Position numbers and translations under genes: made by a program | Assembly: GCF_002831565.1 (NCBI RefSeq) | Contig: NZ_CP025096.1 | Span: 3,821,027-3,885,026, forward strand | Direction: 5' to 3' | DNA from: Spirosoma pollinicola | GTDB taxonomy: Bacteria; Bacteroidota; Bacteroidia; Cytophagales; Spirosomataceae | Length of the DNA stretch: 64,000 bases | Notes under the pieces: generated by a model | The model's input: only the letters and a program-made list of their open reading frames with translations | The model's database searches: none | What the model was told of the DNA's origin: nothing | Shown: positions 43,632 through 54,000 of the stretch, piece by piece | Layout: every line of letters starts with the position of its first letter | Position numbering within the stretch: the first letter of the stretch is position 1

Positions 43632-44390
43632 TCAGCCCAATGGTACGCCAGCACGGCCCGTTACAAGCTCCATATCGAACAGGTCGAATAAGTGACGCTG
43701 AACCTTGTTTGATACGTCGTCCAGCGAGACCTCATGCCCCAATTCAACCGCCAGCGACGTAACTGCTTTGTCAGTGATGCCGCAGGGGACAATATGGTTA
43801 AAATAACTCAAATCTGTGTTAACGTTCAACGCAAAACCATGCATCGTTACCCAACGGCTAGCTTTAACGCCCATCGCACAGATTTTACGGGGATTGCTTC
43901 CGGTGGCATCAAGCCAGACACCTGTTAACCGTTCCGAACCGACGCCTTCGATTCGGCCCGCCTGTAAACCATAGTCAGCAAGGGTCATAATAATGCTCTC
44001 TTCCAGTAACCGCATATAGCGGTGAATATCCGTAAAGAAATTATCCAGGTCCAGAATAGGGTAGCCTACTAACTGACCAGGGCCGTGATAGGTAATATCG
44101 CCACCGCGCCGAATCTTAAAAAACGTTGCACCGAATTCGGTAGCCAGTCGAGCCTCGTCGATCAACAGGTTTTCGGCGTGGCCGCTTGTTCCCAATGTGT
44201 ACACCGGCGGATGTTCACAAAACAGCAGATAATTGGTAGTTGGCTGCTGTTTATCATTGGGAGAAGCACGGTTCTGTAATTTCTGATTGACTATCGAGGC
44301 AAACAGGCGTTCCTGTTCATCCCAGGCTTCCTGATACCCGATCAATCCCAATTGCCGAACCTCAACTTGTTTATTAATAAGACTATTCAT
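43632..44390 (-). CDS. lipB: Lipoyl(octanoyl) transferase LipB
   Basis: 252 residues from the ATG at 44390 (MNSLINKQVEVRQLGLIGYQ). The frame is open 17 codons further, but this start is where the family begins. LipB moves octanoyl from acyl carrier protein to lipoyl domains of 2-oxoacid dehydrogenases. Motifs present are CEHPPVYTLGTSG, RRGGDITYHGPGQLVGYPIL, the catalytic Lys in MGVKASRWVTMHGFALN, and the acyl-accepting Cys in HIVPCGITDKAVTSL. A short Gln-rich stretch (about 40-55) replaces the usual tight loop. The neighbouring yraN gene is divergent. Confidence 0.93.
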   Translation of the reverse strand: MNSLINKQVEVRQLGLIGYQEAWDEQERLFASIVNQKLQNRASPNDKQQPTTNYLLFCEHPPVYTLGTSGHAENLLIDEARLATEFGATFFKIRRGGDITYHGPGQLVGYPILDLDNFFTDIHRYMRLLEESIIMTLADYGLQAGRIEGVGSERLTGVWLDATGSNPRKICAMGVKASRWVTMHGFALNVNTDLSYFNHIVPCGITDKAVTSLAVELGHEVSLDDVSNKVQRHLFDLFDMELVTGRAGVPLG

Positions 44391-44491
44391 TGCTTTACGG
44401 AGGAACCAGCCTTTCATAAGGTAACCTCCTTTTAGTAACAATCAGATGAATGTATTTCGTTCGATTGCGTCTCCGTAACCTACTTTAACCT

Positions 44492-44845
44492 ATGGCACAA
44501 CACAACGAAACCGGTAAACAGGGCGAAGCAGAAGCCGTCCGTTACCTGCGCGAAAATGGCTATGAACTAGTCGCCCAGAACTACCGCTATCAGCATGCGG
44601 AGATTGACATTATTGCCAAAAAAGGAAAATTGCTGATCTTTGCTGAAGTTAAAACCCGCACAAACCTTAACTACGGAAACCCCGAGGAGTTTGTATCGTT
44701 TACGAAAGCTAAACTGGTTATGAAAGCTGCTGAACACTACATTTTTGCTCATGGGTGGATGCACGATATTCGCTTCGACATTATAGCGGTTACGCTGGCA
44801 GGAAATGAGTTCAACAGTAAACACATTGAAGACGCATTTTCGTGA
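44492..44845 (+). CDS. YraN/UPF0102 family endonuclease-like protein
   Basis: 117 residues, the usual size. The restriction-endonuclease-like core is visible: GKQGEAEAVRYLRENGYELV, NYRYQHAEIDIIAKKGKLLI with Asp at the metal site, FAEVKTRTNLNYGNPEE with the E-x-K pair, and a late FDIIAVTL. The family is broadly conserved and of uncertain role, perhaps DNA repair or RNA processing. A long perfect inverted repeat follows its stop by 8 bp. Confidence 0.9.
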   Translation: MAQHNETGKQGEAEAVRYLRENGYELVAQNYRYQHAEIDIIAKKGKLLIFAEVKTRTNLNYGNPEEFVSFTKAKLVMKAAEHYIFAHGWMHDIRFDIIAVTLAGNEFNSKHIEDAFS

Positions 44846-44853
44846 ATTGAGAA

Positions 44854-44966
44854 TCTAAAAAAAGTTTAACCACAGAGGCACAGAGAAAACAGAGATCTAA
44901 TAAATTAACAATGAGTCGTTTAGATCTCTGTTTTCTCTGTGCCTCTGTGGTTAAACTTTTTTTAGA
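44854..44966. repeat. 47-bp perfect inverted repeat (CACAGAGGCACAGAG type)
   Basis: Arms 44854-44900 and 44920-44966 are exact complements around a 19-nt loop. The arm contains TTTAACCACAGAGGCACAGA, a sequence that I recall as a dispersed repeat in several unrelated bacterial groups. It has no gene on the minus strand to terminate. It could end the yraN transcript on the plus strand. Confidence 0.88.
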
Positions 44967-45079
44967 CACTTTAGCTATAATGCTTTGTTAAACATGCTTT
45001 TGGGGTAAAAATGAAGCCAATTATTTTTATGTTAATTGCGTTATTAATAGGCATTGGTTTTGCACTGTGACAAATCACT

Positions 45080-46516
45080 ATGAGGAATTTTTTCGTTTGG
45101 CGATCGGCCCTGCTTTTTATGGCTTCGTCCCTGTTAGTGGTTACGTCGTGTAAGAAAAGTACAGACGTTACGCCTACCGGGCCAGTTACCGATAAGGAGG
45201 TTAACGGCTGGATACTGGATAACATGAAGACCTACTATTACTGGAACGATAAACTTCCGGTAAATCCCGATGTATCACTAACGCCTGATGTCTTTTTTAA
45301 ATCGTTGCTCAATACGTATGATGTTGCGACGAACCCAACTGGTGACCGGTTTTCATGGATACAGGAGAGTGCCGATGAACTGAAGGCATCGCTGAATGGC
45401 GAGACTAAAACGGATGGTATTGAGTATAAACTTTATTTGCGCACGGCCAGTAGCAACGATGTGATTGGTAAAATACTGTATGTGCAGAAAGGGTCCCCTG
45501 CTGCTAAGGCCGGACTGAAACGAGGTGATATATTTTATCAGATTAACGGTCAAACGTTAAATACAGGCAATTACATAGACCTTGTTTACAGCACCAGCGA
45601 TACAAAGACGTACACGCTGGCCAGTGTAGACGCCACCAATGCTATTGTCAACACCACGACGACCAGACAAACAACCGCCGTTGTGTTTCAGGCTAATCCG
45701 GTTTTTCTGGATTCGGTCTATACCATCAAAGGAAAAACAATCGGCTATTTTGTTTATAATCAATTCGCTACGGGGCCAACCGGCGCCGACGATCATACCT
45801 ACGACAATCAGGTCGATGCTGTGTTTGCCCGATTCAAAACGAAAGGTGTAACCGATCTGGTTCTCGATCTTCGCTACAATCCCGGTGGCTATGTGACAGC
45901 CGCACAAAACCTGGGGAGTTTGATTGGGAAAGGCGTTGATCCATCGAAAATTTTTTACAAGAAAGAATATAGTAAAACATTGACAGCGAGTTTGACGGCG
46001 TCGTATGGTGCCGATTGGTTTAATGGTTACTTTCTGCAAAAATCCAGTAACATCGGTGCTAACCTGCGCACCTTGACGATACTCACAACAGGCGGTACGG
46101 CATCGGCCAGCGAATTGGTTATTAATGGCTTGCGCCCGTTTATGGATGTAACGACCATTGGTTCAACAACTTACGGTAAGAATGTAGGCTCAATTACCAT
46201 TTCCGACGAAAAAGGCCGTATCAAATGGGGCATGCAACCCATTGTAACGAAGACATTCAATTCGCTGAACCAGTCCGATTACTCCACTGGGTTCAAACCA
46301 TCCGTAGAGGTAAAAGAATACAGCAATGAAGTTTGGAAACAATTGGGCGATGTAAACGAATCTATGCTGAGTACGGCTATTGCCCGAATTACGGGAGCGG
46401 GGCGTGTTGCGGCTCACGCTGATGGGCCTACGTTTGAACTTGGTTCATCCATTGACCGCAGGGCTGGTAGAAGCAATATGTTTTTCCGTGATAAGCTGCC
46501 TGCTGAGCAACATTAA
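45080..46516 (+). CDS. S41-family C-terminal-processing peptidase lipoprotein
   Basis: 478 residues. Lipoprotein signal with Cys24 (VVTSCKKS), an N-terminal helical domain (EVNGWILDNMKTYYYWNDKL), a PDZ domain (about 120-210, VQKGSPAAKAGLKRGDIFYQ), then the S41 core: VTDLVLDLRYNPGGYVTAAQ, the nucleophile Ser in GGTASASELVINGL near residue 342, and Lys in TTYGKNVGS near 366. Family members cleave unstructured C-termini of secreted proteins. Placement on the outer face of a membrane is inferred from the lipid anchor. Monocistronic. No substrate is indicated by the neighbours. Confidence 0.92.
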   Translation: MRNFFVWRSALLFMASSLLVVTSCKKSTDVTPTGPVTDKEVNGWILDNMKTYYYWNDKLPVNPDVSLTPDVFFKSLLNTYDVATNPTGDRFSWIQESADELKASLNGETKTDGIEYKLYLRTASSNDVIGKILYVQKGSPAAKAGLKRGDIFYQINGQTLNTGNYIDLVYSTSDTKTYTLASVDATNAIVNTTTTRQTTAVVFQANPVFLDSVYTIKGKTIGYFVYNQFATGPTGADDHTYDNQVDAVFARFKTKGVTDLVLDLRYNPGGYVTAAQNLGSLIGKGVDPSKIFYKKEYSKTLTASLTASYGADWFNGYFLQKSSNIGANLRTLTILTTGGTASASELVINGLRPFMDVTTIGSTTYGKNVGSITISDEKGRIKWGMQPIVTKTFNSLNQSDYSTGFKPSVEVKEYSNEVWKQLGDVNESMLSTAIARITGAGRVAAHADGPTFELGSSIDRRAGRSNMFFRDKLPAEQH

Positions 46517-46604
46517 TATTGTATTATTTTGCGTTAAAGGCGGCTCCAAAGGCTGCTTTTGGCGTTTTATACTGTAACTTTAGCATCAGCAAGCCCAACA
46601 GACT

Positions 46605-48077
46605 ATGTACGAAAAGAATATAGGTACTAAGCAGAAAGCATTACGAGTCAATCTCGACCGACGTATTTACGGCTCTTTTGCCGAAATAGGTGCCGGTCAG
46701 GAAACAGCCGCTATGTTTTTTAAAGCTGGTGGCTCATCGGGAACCATTGCCAAAACAATGTCGGCTTACGACATGACATTTAGCGACTCCATCTATGGCG
46801 TTGAAGAAAGCGGCCGGTATGTAGTTGAGTCGAGGCTGGTGAAGATGCTGAGTAAGGAATATAGTTTGCTCGAAAAGCGACTGGCCGAAAAACGAGGCCC
46901 CGATACTACTTTTTTTGCCTTTGCCAATACGGTTGTCGCCCTGAATTACCAGAAAACCAATGAAGCACATGGCTGGCTTGGCTGCCGGTTTCAGCTTAAT
47001 CCCCAGTCGGGTTATAATGATGTCATTATCCACGTCAGGATGATCGACAACGAAAATATCCTACAGCAACAGGCATTGGGTATCATTGGCGTCAACCTGA
47101 TTTATGGTTGCTACTATTACGCTAAATCGCCCGAAACGCTGGTGCTGTCGTTGATGGATGATCTGGCACCAGAACGGATTCAGATCGATATGATCCGGTT
47201 TAACGGTCCCGATTTTTCGGATGTCGATAACCGGCTGATGAGCCTGCACCTGGTTAAGAATGGCTTTACTGATGCCGCCCTGTTTGGTGCCGACGGGCAG
47301 GTACTGCAACCCTCGGAAGCGCTCTATAAAAAGCACATTCTGGTGATGCGTGGGCGTTTAAGACCGGTTACGAATGTCCAGATGGATATGATCGAAAATG
47401 GCCTAAAGCAGTTTAAGGATGAAGCTGATGTGGAGGCAAATCGAGTCGTGTCGATGGCCGAGTTGACCCTGCATAATTTGAAAGCTAACGAGCAGGGTAT
47501 CGACGAAAAAGACTTTCTGGATCGGGTAGATATCCTGTGTTCGATGGGGCAGACGGTAATGATTTCCAATTACCTGGAATATTACAAACTTGTTAATTAT
47601 CTGGCCCGGCTAACACGCCTGAAGATCGGCCTGATTGTGGGCATACCGAACTTGGAATACATATTTGAGGAAAGCCACTACGAATTTTTGCCGGGGGGCA
47701 TTCTAGAATCGTTTGCCACGCTGTTCAGTCGAAAGGTAAAATTATTCGTCTACCCAACGCTGAAAGGAGGGGCAATCTATACGTGTAATGAGTTCAAATT
47801 GCCGCCTACGCTGGAGCCTTTGTTTCAATACCTAGTGCGTAATGATAAAATAGAAGACATCACTGACTATAACGAGCAGAACCTGCACATCTCAACAGAC
47901 CGCGTTCTGGAGATGATTCAGCTGGGTGAAGACGGTTGGGAAACTATGGTACCGGCTCGCGTGGCTGAGCAAATTAAAGAAAATTGCCTGTTTGGCTACC
48001 CCTGCGAGGTAGAATATGTTCCTATTGGCAAACAGGTGCGCCAGCAACAGGAAGAAGAACAGGTACCTGTCAAATAA
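46605..48077 (+). CDS. Conserved ~490-residue protein of unknown function
   Basis: 490 residues, soluble, no signal or membrane segment. The N-terminus (ALRVNLDRRIYGSFAEIGAG; QETAAMFFKAGGSSGTIAKT; AYDMTFSDSIYG) is strongly patterned like a widespread bacterial family whose members carry misleading automatic names (receptor or adenylyltransferase). Other conserved-looking stretches are YVVESRLVKMLSKEYSLLE, RRPVTNVQMDMIENGLKQF-like with R-P-V-T, and ISNYLEYYKLVNYLARLT. It has no recognisable catalytic motif. The C-terminus is Gln/Glu-rich. It ends upstream of a strong terminator. Confidence 0.8.
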   Translation: MYEKNIGTKQKALRVNLDRRIYGSFAEIGAGQETAAMFFKAGGSSGTIAKTMSAYDMTFSDSIYGVEESGRYVVESRLVKMLSKEYSLLEKRLAEKRGPDTTFFAFANTVVALNYQKTNEAHGWLGCRFQLNPQSGYNDVIIHVRMIDNENILQQQALGIIGVNLIYGCYYYAKSPETLVLSLMDDLAPERIQIDMIRFNGPDFSDVDNRLMSLHLVKNGFTDAALFGADGQVLQPSEALYKKHILVMRGRLRPVTNVQMDMIENGLKQFKDEADVEANRVVSMAELTLHNLKANEQGIDEKDFLDRVDILCSMGQTVMISNYLEYYKLVNYLARLTRLKIGLIVGIPNLEYIFEESHYEFLPGGILESFATLFSRKVKLFVYPTLKGGAIYTCNEFKLPPTLEPLFQYLVRNDKIEDITDYNEQNLHISTDRVLEMIQLGEDGWETMVPARVAEQIKENCLFGYPCEVEYVPIGKQVRQQQEEEQVPVK

Positions 48078-48123
48078 ACGAAACAGTATAACTGTTATCG
48101 TTTATTAGAAATAAGAACGTAAC

Positions 48124-48168
48124 ATAGCTCCGTTTTGAACCAGACCAACTGGTTCAAAACGGAGCTAT
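48124..48168. terminator. 20-bp-arm hairpin between convergent genes
   Basis: Perfect arms 48124-48143 and 48149-48168 (ATAGCTCCGTTTTGAACCAG and its complement) around a 5-nt loop. It lies between the stop of the unknown plus-strand gene and the stop of the DinB-like gene. A second, weaker hairpin lies at 48073-48106. T-runs are short, so it is a probable rather than certain terminator. Confidence 0.6.
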
Positions 48169-48187
48169 TCTGTTTAAAGAAGCAACG

Positions 48188-48706
48188 TTACGCCAGGGCC
48201 AGCTTAATGTGCGCCAGGTGATGTTGCACGTGCCAGGCCGACATCGCTAAGGCTTGAGCCTGATTAATCTGTATTTGCCGGGTCGGGTGGAAGTAGCTAA
48301 TAGCCAGCATAGGTGGCGTCAATGATTTGGCCAGATAGGCATATCGGCGGTGTACGCCTTCAAACATTGTTATTGAGTCGATAATGGGGGCGCTGGTTGC
48401 GTCGGCAGTAGCAGCCCACCTGTTCATGTCGATCATGACAGCAGCCTCATTTGGCGATTCTGTCAAGGCTTTTTTCATTCGTAAAAAATGCAGCAAAGCA
48501 ATATCACTCACATGGTGTACAAGCTGCTGTACAGTCCAGCTACCTTCTCGATATGTTTTAGCTAACTCCATAGTCGAGAGGTTTGCTACCAGTTGCCGGT
48601 ATTGTGACGGACTGCTCTCAATCACCTTAATAAGACTGACTAATTCGTCGTCTGAGTAAGTTTCCTTACTTAAGAAAGGCCCTATGGGATATTGTCGGTT
48701 TTCCAT
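48188..48706 (-). CDS. DinB/YfiT-family metal-dependent protein
   Basis: 172 residues, a four-helix bundle of the DinB/YfiT superfamily. The three-histidine metal site is visible as WTVQQLVHHVSDIALLHFL and the late SAWHVQHHLAHIKLALA. The start MENRQYPIGPF matches YfiT-type proteins. Relatives transfer thiols or hydrolyse substrates, including bacillithiol S-transferases. The precise substrate is unknown. It stands alone, convergent with the unknown 490-residue gene. Confidence 0.85.
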   Translation of the reverse strand: MENRQYPIGPFLSKETYSDDELVSLIKVIESSPSQYRQLVANLSTMELAKTYREGSWTVQQLVHHVSDIALLHFLRMKKALTESPNEAAVMIDMNRWAATADATSAPIIDSITMFEGVHRRYAYLAKSLTPPMLAISYFHPTRQIQINQAQALAMSAWHVQHHLAHIKLALA

Positions 48707-48886
48707 CTATAGTACATTTATGAGTATATCTATGGGCCATTTGCTAAGAAGTGATTGATCTTAGCAACCCTGTCTGGTAAATTTCGTTAACTAGCGTGTA
48801 TCCTCTTTTTATGTGATCAAATCTGCCCTGTGAAAAGCCCTAGCGCTCTTTACGAGGGCAATTCTACTAAATTAATAAGTAAAGAC

Positions 48887-49150
48887 ATGATAATTACGTT
48901 TGCTCAATATAGTATACTCATGGCTACGCAACGTTGTGCAACGTTTAGCCAGGTAGAGCAACAAACGAGTTTTGACCGAATGATGATTGATTATTACATC
49001 ATGGGATTGCTCAACATAGGTCTTCTAAAAGCTAGCGACGAAAATGCTAACGAAACTACCTGCTACGAACTGACTGATCTTGGTGAAAATTACATTGACG
49101 ATTACGAACGCGCTAACCCAGATCTTATCATTAAAAGATTCGTTAGTTAA
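48887..49150 (+). CDS. Small winged-helix-like protein
   Basis: 87 residues from the ATG at 48887 (MIITFAQYSILMATQRCATF). The frame can be extended 19 codons to a GTG, but that part looks random. The sequence is compatible with a winged helix: helix TFSQVEQQTSFDRMMIDYYI, then MGLLNIGLLKASD and a strand pair ETTCYELTDLGENYIDDYE. This is the pattern of PadR/MarR-like or archaeal-type regulators, but no family can be named. Possibly a DNA-binding regulator. It lies in a cluster of small orphan genes. Confidence 0.55.
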   Translation: MIITFAQYSILMATQRCATFSQVEQQTSFDRMMIDYYIMGLLNIGLLKASDENANETTCYELTDLGENYIDDYERANPDLIIKRFVS

Positions 49151-49303
49151 CTTATTGTTCCAGCCCGTTTTTGACTGTCGTAATACCGCTAATCTGCGCA
49201 TTTGAGTAGGTTAATAAGGTTAAAAAAAGGCGCAAATTTGTGCTGAAAACTTCACTTTTTTTGTTCTTATAATAGAACGTAAACAACTAGTTTAAACGAA
49301 AAA

Positions 49304-49543
49304 ATGGAGTCTATTCACCTACATAAGTTAGCGGCTCATGTACTTGAGCAAGCGGCTCAGCGGGCCACCCGTCGCAAAGGAAATGGACAGGCTACAGCTG
49401 CCTTACTTATTCAAATGGCTACCGAGATATTGACCGCTTCGCCTACCCTCAGGAAAAGAGCGAACATTACGCTGGTCGACCTGGCGGCTGCCGACAAGGT
49501 GCGTAAGGATTTAGTGAGAAGTCAAATGAATCTCATCAAGTGA
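49304..49543 (+). CDS. Small hypothetical helical protein
   Basis: 79 residues with balanced charge and predicted helices (HLHKLAAHVLEQAAQRATRR; TAALLIQMATEILTASPTLR; DLAAADKVRKDLVRSQMNLI). The upstream DNA is AT-rich and a good terminator follows 19 bp after the stop, which supports a real gene. No family recognised and no membrane segment. Function unknown. Confidence 0.6.
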   Translation: MESIHLHKLAAHVLEQAAQRATRRKGNGQATAALLIQMATEILTASPTLRKRANITLVDLAAADKVRKDLVRSQMNLIK

Positions 49544-49561
49544 CGTAGTCATTATAACTAG

Positions 49562-49593
49562 AAAAGCCCGGCCATCATTGGCTGGGCTTTTTT
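49562..49593 (+). terminator. Rho-independent terminator
   Basis: AAAAGCCCGGCC / GGCTGGGCTTTTTT (one G-U), 8-nt loop, followed by a T-run; it is 19 bp past the small gene. Confidence 0.85.
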
Positions 49594-49642
49594 ACCGACT
49601 ATATCGAAATAAATGATTTATAAGGTAATTTTTGATCGTTAG

Positions 49643-49858
49643 TTATTGTTTTGAGAGCCAGAATTTTACCTCGAAAAGCATGGCGGCTGCCGATTTTTGG
49701 GATGCTTCTACATCGCTTTGCAATTGCTTAAGCTGGTTATCCACCGCAGCTGTTAAATTGAGGAAAACGCTGTATTCGTTAATGTGTTGAGGGCCTGTAG
49801 GTAGTGGACGGTTGTCAAAGAAATTTATTAATTCCTGATGTTCGGTACATAATTGCAT
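49643..49858 (-). CDS. Small hypothetical protein
   Basis: 71 residues, acidic-to-neutral, probably helical (NEYSVFLNLTAAVDNQLKQL; DVEASQKSAAAMLFEVKFWL). No family recognised. It is convergent with the preceding small gene, the intervening terminator can serve both, and the protein composition is normal for the genome. Function unknown. Confidence 0.5.
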   Translation of the reverse strand: MQLCTEHQELINFFDNRPLPTGPQHINEYSVFLNLTAAVDNQLKQLQSDVEASQKSAAAMLFEVKFWLSKQ

Positions 49859-50635
49859 GAAGTAAAAATAAGAATTAGTTAGTTCGTACGTCGTTTTTTC
49901 AGGCGTAAGTGACTCAACTTTTTGGGTTCATTTACTTATACCTAAAAAACAAAAGCCAGGCAATGCCCGGCCCTGTCCAGCCTTCCTCTTTTAAACCTAG
50001 TTAGTTCCCACTCAATAAATTGTTCAGACTAGTCCTTACGTAAGTAACTTAGCATAGGCAAAGTGATAATACTTTTACTAAAAAGCCCGATCACAGTGTG
50101 TTCGGGCTTTTACTATCCTAGCCACACTAATTATACTAACCTATTCAATATTTTGATGATATAAAGTTAACGAATATTTCTAAATGATAATAACAGATAT
50201 TCTTTTATTGTGAAAAATAAATAAAATTATTTAACCGCCTTAAATCAACCGCAGGTAAAAGCGTGTTAGACATCTGGATTTTATGTATCTGTTTACCAAT
50301 TCTGTGTAAAAGGAGTCAATAAAAAGGTCCGGCGTCAAAACAGCCGCCATCTAATTAGATGACGGCTGTTGTACACCACCATTCTTTAACGTATTCTGGC
50401 AGCTCTACTTTTCACCGGAATTTTTGTTCCTCATAGTCCTTGATAATGAGGAAGTGGTATTTGCATGTGCAGTCCCCAGAAAATTAATGTTGACGTGGAG
50501 AGAACAAACGCCCCGGTTATTGTTATAGGCTTACTAATTGAACGAATTAAGTCTATTACCTAAGCCATGCATCGCTGTAAACGAGTCTTGAATAGCTTGA
50601 TTTTCTCAGCGAGTTAACTTCAAACCTTTGTTGTT
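49859..50635. other. Gene-free region with hairpins
   Basis: 777 bp without a convincing gene. It contains a terminator-like hairpin at 50079-50112 (AAAAGCCCGA / TCGGGCTTTT) and another at 50339-50370 (AACAGCCGCCATCTA with a one-mismatch complement). Two gene-less terminators in series raise the chance of a small RNA in between, but no RNA can be named. Confidence 0.5.
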
Positions 50636-50836
50636 ATGGAAACTCAACGGATTGATAAAACGTCATCAGTTCACCCTAATCGGGAGCTTATCCTGCTCTC
50701 CGAGCAACATCTCGGGGAGTGGTTCAAATTGATGGATGATTTACAGGACGCTCATGCGCCAACCGATCAGCTAGTCTATTGCCGTAAACAGATTATGTGG
50801 CTACAGCATAATCTATATCACTTGCGGAACGCCTGA
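50636..50836 (+). CDS. Small hypothetical helical protein
   Basis: 66 residues (METQRIDKTSSVHPNRELIL; LSEQHLGEWFKLMDDLQDAH; LVYCRKQIMWLQHNLYHLRN), soluble, likely two helices. A strong terminator follows 22 bp after the stop. No family recognised. Possibly a DNA- or protein-binding accessory, but nothing in the sequence says so. Confidence 0.6.
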   Translation: METQRIDKTSSVHPNRELILLSEQHLGEWFKLMDDLQDAHAPTDQLVYCRKQIMWLQHNLYHLRNA

Positions 50837-50857
50837 AGCGAATGAGGCGTAAGGAAT

Positions 50858-50895
50858 GCAAAGAAGCCCGACAGTTAACTGCCGGGCTTCTTTGC
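50858..50895 (+). terminator. Rho-independent terminator
   Basis: Perfect 13-bp arms GCAAAGAAGCCCG (50858-50870) and its complement (50883-50895) around a 12-nt loop. The T-content lies in the distal arm. Confidence 0.8.
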
Positions 50896-51045
50896 GTTCT
50901 CCATTCAAGTTTGTCCGAACAGCCTGTATTTGTCGTTGGGGTGCACACTACATAGGTTTCTCTCTCAATAGCAGTTAAGTGAGCTTATCGGAGAGATTAG
51001 ACACCGAGTCCTGACTTGTTAACATTTCGACCTGTTAATTGATAG

Positions 51046-54000
51046 TTATCCACACGATTTCAGGGTTGTTTGTGGATAACTAATGTTCTTCCCAAGAAAA
51101 ATGGTGAAGGTTGTTCCCACTCCTTCTTTACTGTCAAGGCTAATTCTGCCTTTCTGGAGAGTAATATATTCCTGGCAGATGGCAAGACCAAGGCCGGTGC
51201 CCTGAAAACCTGATGCGTTACTTGCCCTAAAGAATTTGCCGAACAAATCAGGTATGTCTTTGGCTGGTATACCAATTCCCTTATCGCTGACAGCAACTGT
51301 AATGTCTTCTTGCTGGAAGTTGATCGTCAAAACTGGATTTTGAGTTGAGAACTTAAACGCGTTTGACAACAGATTCGTAATAACATGATCGGTGAGTTTT
51401 TTATCAATGCTAACGGCAACGGGAGTGCCTACGATTATCCGTTCAACATGGCGATTATCATCCCGATCGCTGAAACTAAATGTCACAATGCTATCGATGA
51501 TTGAGACTAAATCGGTCAGCTCTACCTTTATCTCTATTTTCCCATTATCGATCTTGCTGATCGCCAATGTATCATCAATTAAATTGTTCAGGCTGGTAAC
51601 CTTTTTAGAGATTGTATTTAGGTGTTTGTTAATAACTGAAGGATTACCAGGGTTTGAATCAGTGTAATATTTCACTAATTCTACGCTAGAACTGATTACC
51701 GTGAGGGGCGTTCTGAACTCGTGCGAGGCCGTTGAAATAAATTGGGATTTCAATACATTTAACGTTCGCTCTTTTTGCAGGGATTCTTCCATGATGAGTT
51801 CTTTTTCGATAGCCGTTGTAACATCCGTAGCTACGCCAATTCGGCGTATCAGCACACCTTCGTCATTGTCTACCTTGAAAAGTTTGACATCCAGGTGTCT
51901 AATACTTCCATTCTGATGTCTGGCTCGGAATTGAAAAGAGGAATCCTTCCCGTTTCGTACAAAATAATTCATGACACGGGCACGATCTTCTTCGACGATA
52001 AAGTCCAGAAATAGAAGTGAGTTTTTGTATATCGATTCGGCCAGTTGCCCCGTGAACTTTTCGTAGGCCCGATTTATGTAGGTAAAGCGGGGTTCGTTTA
52101 TATCACGAATCCAAAAAATCTCGTCTACATTTTCGGCGATGTCACGAAACCGCTGCTCGCTCTCAATAATAGCCTCCTCCGCCTTTTTTCGTTCGGTAAT
52201 GTCCGTTAGCGTACCAGTTATTCCTGTCATGACACGCCGATTATCAAGCATGACCTGAGCATGCACATCAATCCAGCGATAGCCGCCATCTTTGTGGATG
52301 TAGCGAATGGTATGTTGAACAAGCAGCTTCTGGTTTTTTCTGATGGCCTCGAACAATTGAATGGTGCTGATTCGATCTTCAGGGAAAATGTAGTCCAGAA
52401 AAAAAGTACCTACTGATTCCCTGTTAGCGAAGCCCGTTACTTCTTCCCAGGCTGGGTTCAGATAAATCCACAGGCCGTTTGCATCCGTTTGGAACACTAT
52501 TTCCTTGAGGTGATCAACTAGGGACCGATATCGCTGCTCACTGGCACGAAGGGCCTGTCCGGCCTGCCGTTCCGATGTACGATCCCAAAGTATGCCAATC
52601 ATTCGATTGCCCAATCCCTCTTCGTTATGAATAAATGAACCATCTGCTTTAATATAATGGATCGTCTTTGTGATAGGGAGAATAATACGGAATTCGACGT
52701 CGAAGGGTTTTTGGCCAATACTAACTTCCTGTATGTACTGATTGAAGTGGCGTAAATCGTCAGGATGAACGAGCTGTTTTATATCGTCCAGACAGTAAAT
52801 ACGGGTATTGTCAGGGAGATCATAGTAGGTATAAAAATTCTCATCCAGAAGTATCTCGTCAGTGAGCAAATTCCACTCCCAAATACTCAATTTGCCCGCT
52901 CTGGTGGCTAGTTGGCTCCGTTGATTTGCCTGAACAAGAGCCTGCTCTATGGCTTTCAGATGAGAGATGTCTGTTATGATATCAACAAAGCCGATCAATT
53001 TTTGCTCATCGTCATAGAGACCGCTAACGGTTGACAAAACCGGAATGGCTTGTCCATTTTTGGAGAGTAGTGTATTTTCCCGCCGTAAAAAATTATTTTT
53101 TGTGACAAAAGCCCGCACAAGTTCATCACCCTCAAGAACGGCATTGTTCAAGTCAGGCTTTAATTGATCGAGTCGCTGCTGGTGAGAAACCGGCTCCCGT
53201 AATGAGCTTGGGGTAACTTTCCCGATCAACTCATCGGTGCTATAACCAGTTAGGTCCTCCATCGCTGGATTGACCAGCTGAATAATACCATTCGTATCAA
53301 TGACCGTGATGGCCAGGCCCGCATATTGAAGAATAGCCCGTTGGAGAGCCGACAAATGACGAACTTCGGCTGACCGGTTGGCTACCCGTTGTTCCAGTTC
53401 GGCGTTGGTTTGCCGAAGTTCGTCTTCAACTTGTTTTAGCCGGGTAATGTCGTGAACTGTAAACAGAACATTCTCCCCTACCCGAACCATCGAAAAATTT
53501 CCCCAGAATGCACCCGATGGCAACTGGTCCTGTAATTGTATATGCTGGGCTTCTCCCGTCAGAGCAACTTCGACCATCATACGGAACAAGCCATTATGGA
53601 GCAGATGCGGGAATAAAACAAGTAAAGGCTGCTTTAGTATAGCTTCCTGGCTCAGGCCGGTAATCGCAGAATTTACCGGATTATTTACAAGGTACTTAAA
53701 GTCGACAATAGTCCCATTCTGGCGGATGGGTTGTAAAAGGGCCAATCCTGAGGGAATTGTATCAATGACTGCCTGAAATAATTGATTACTTGCCCGTAAT
53801 GATTCAATAAGGTAATTGTCTGTTCTATCTGGCTGGTTGTTACTCTTGGTGGTCTTTGCAGTATCGGTCTTTACATAAAAAACGCATTTTCCTTTGACTC
53901 GGTGAAGCGAACAGTCTATCCGCTGGCCTTTATCCTGATCAAACAATTCTGTTGTCAATGAAACGCCCGTTTCCAGCACGGCGAAGGCGGTTTCGGTCAG

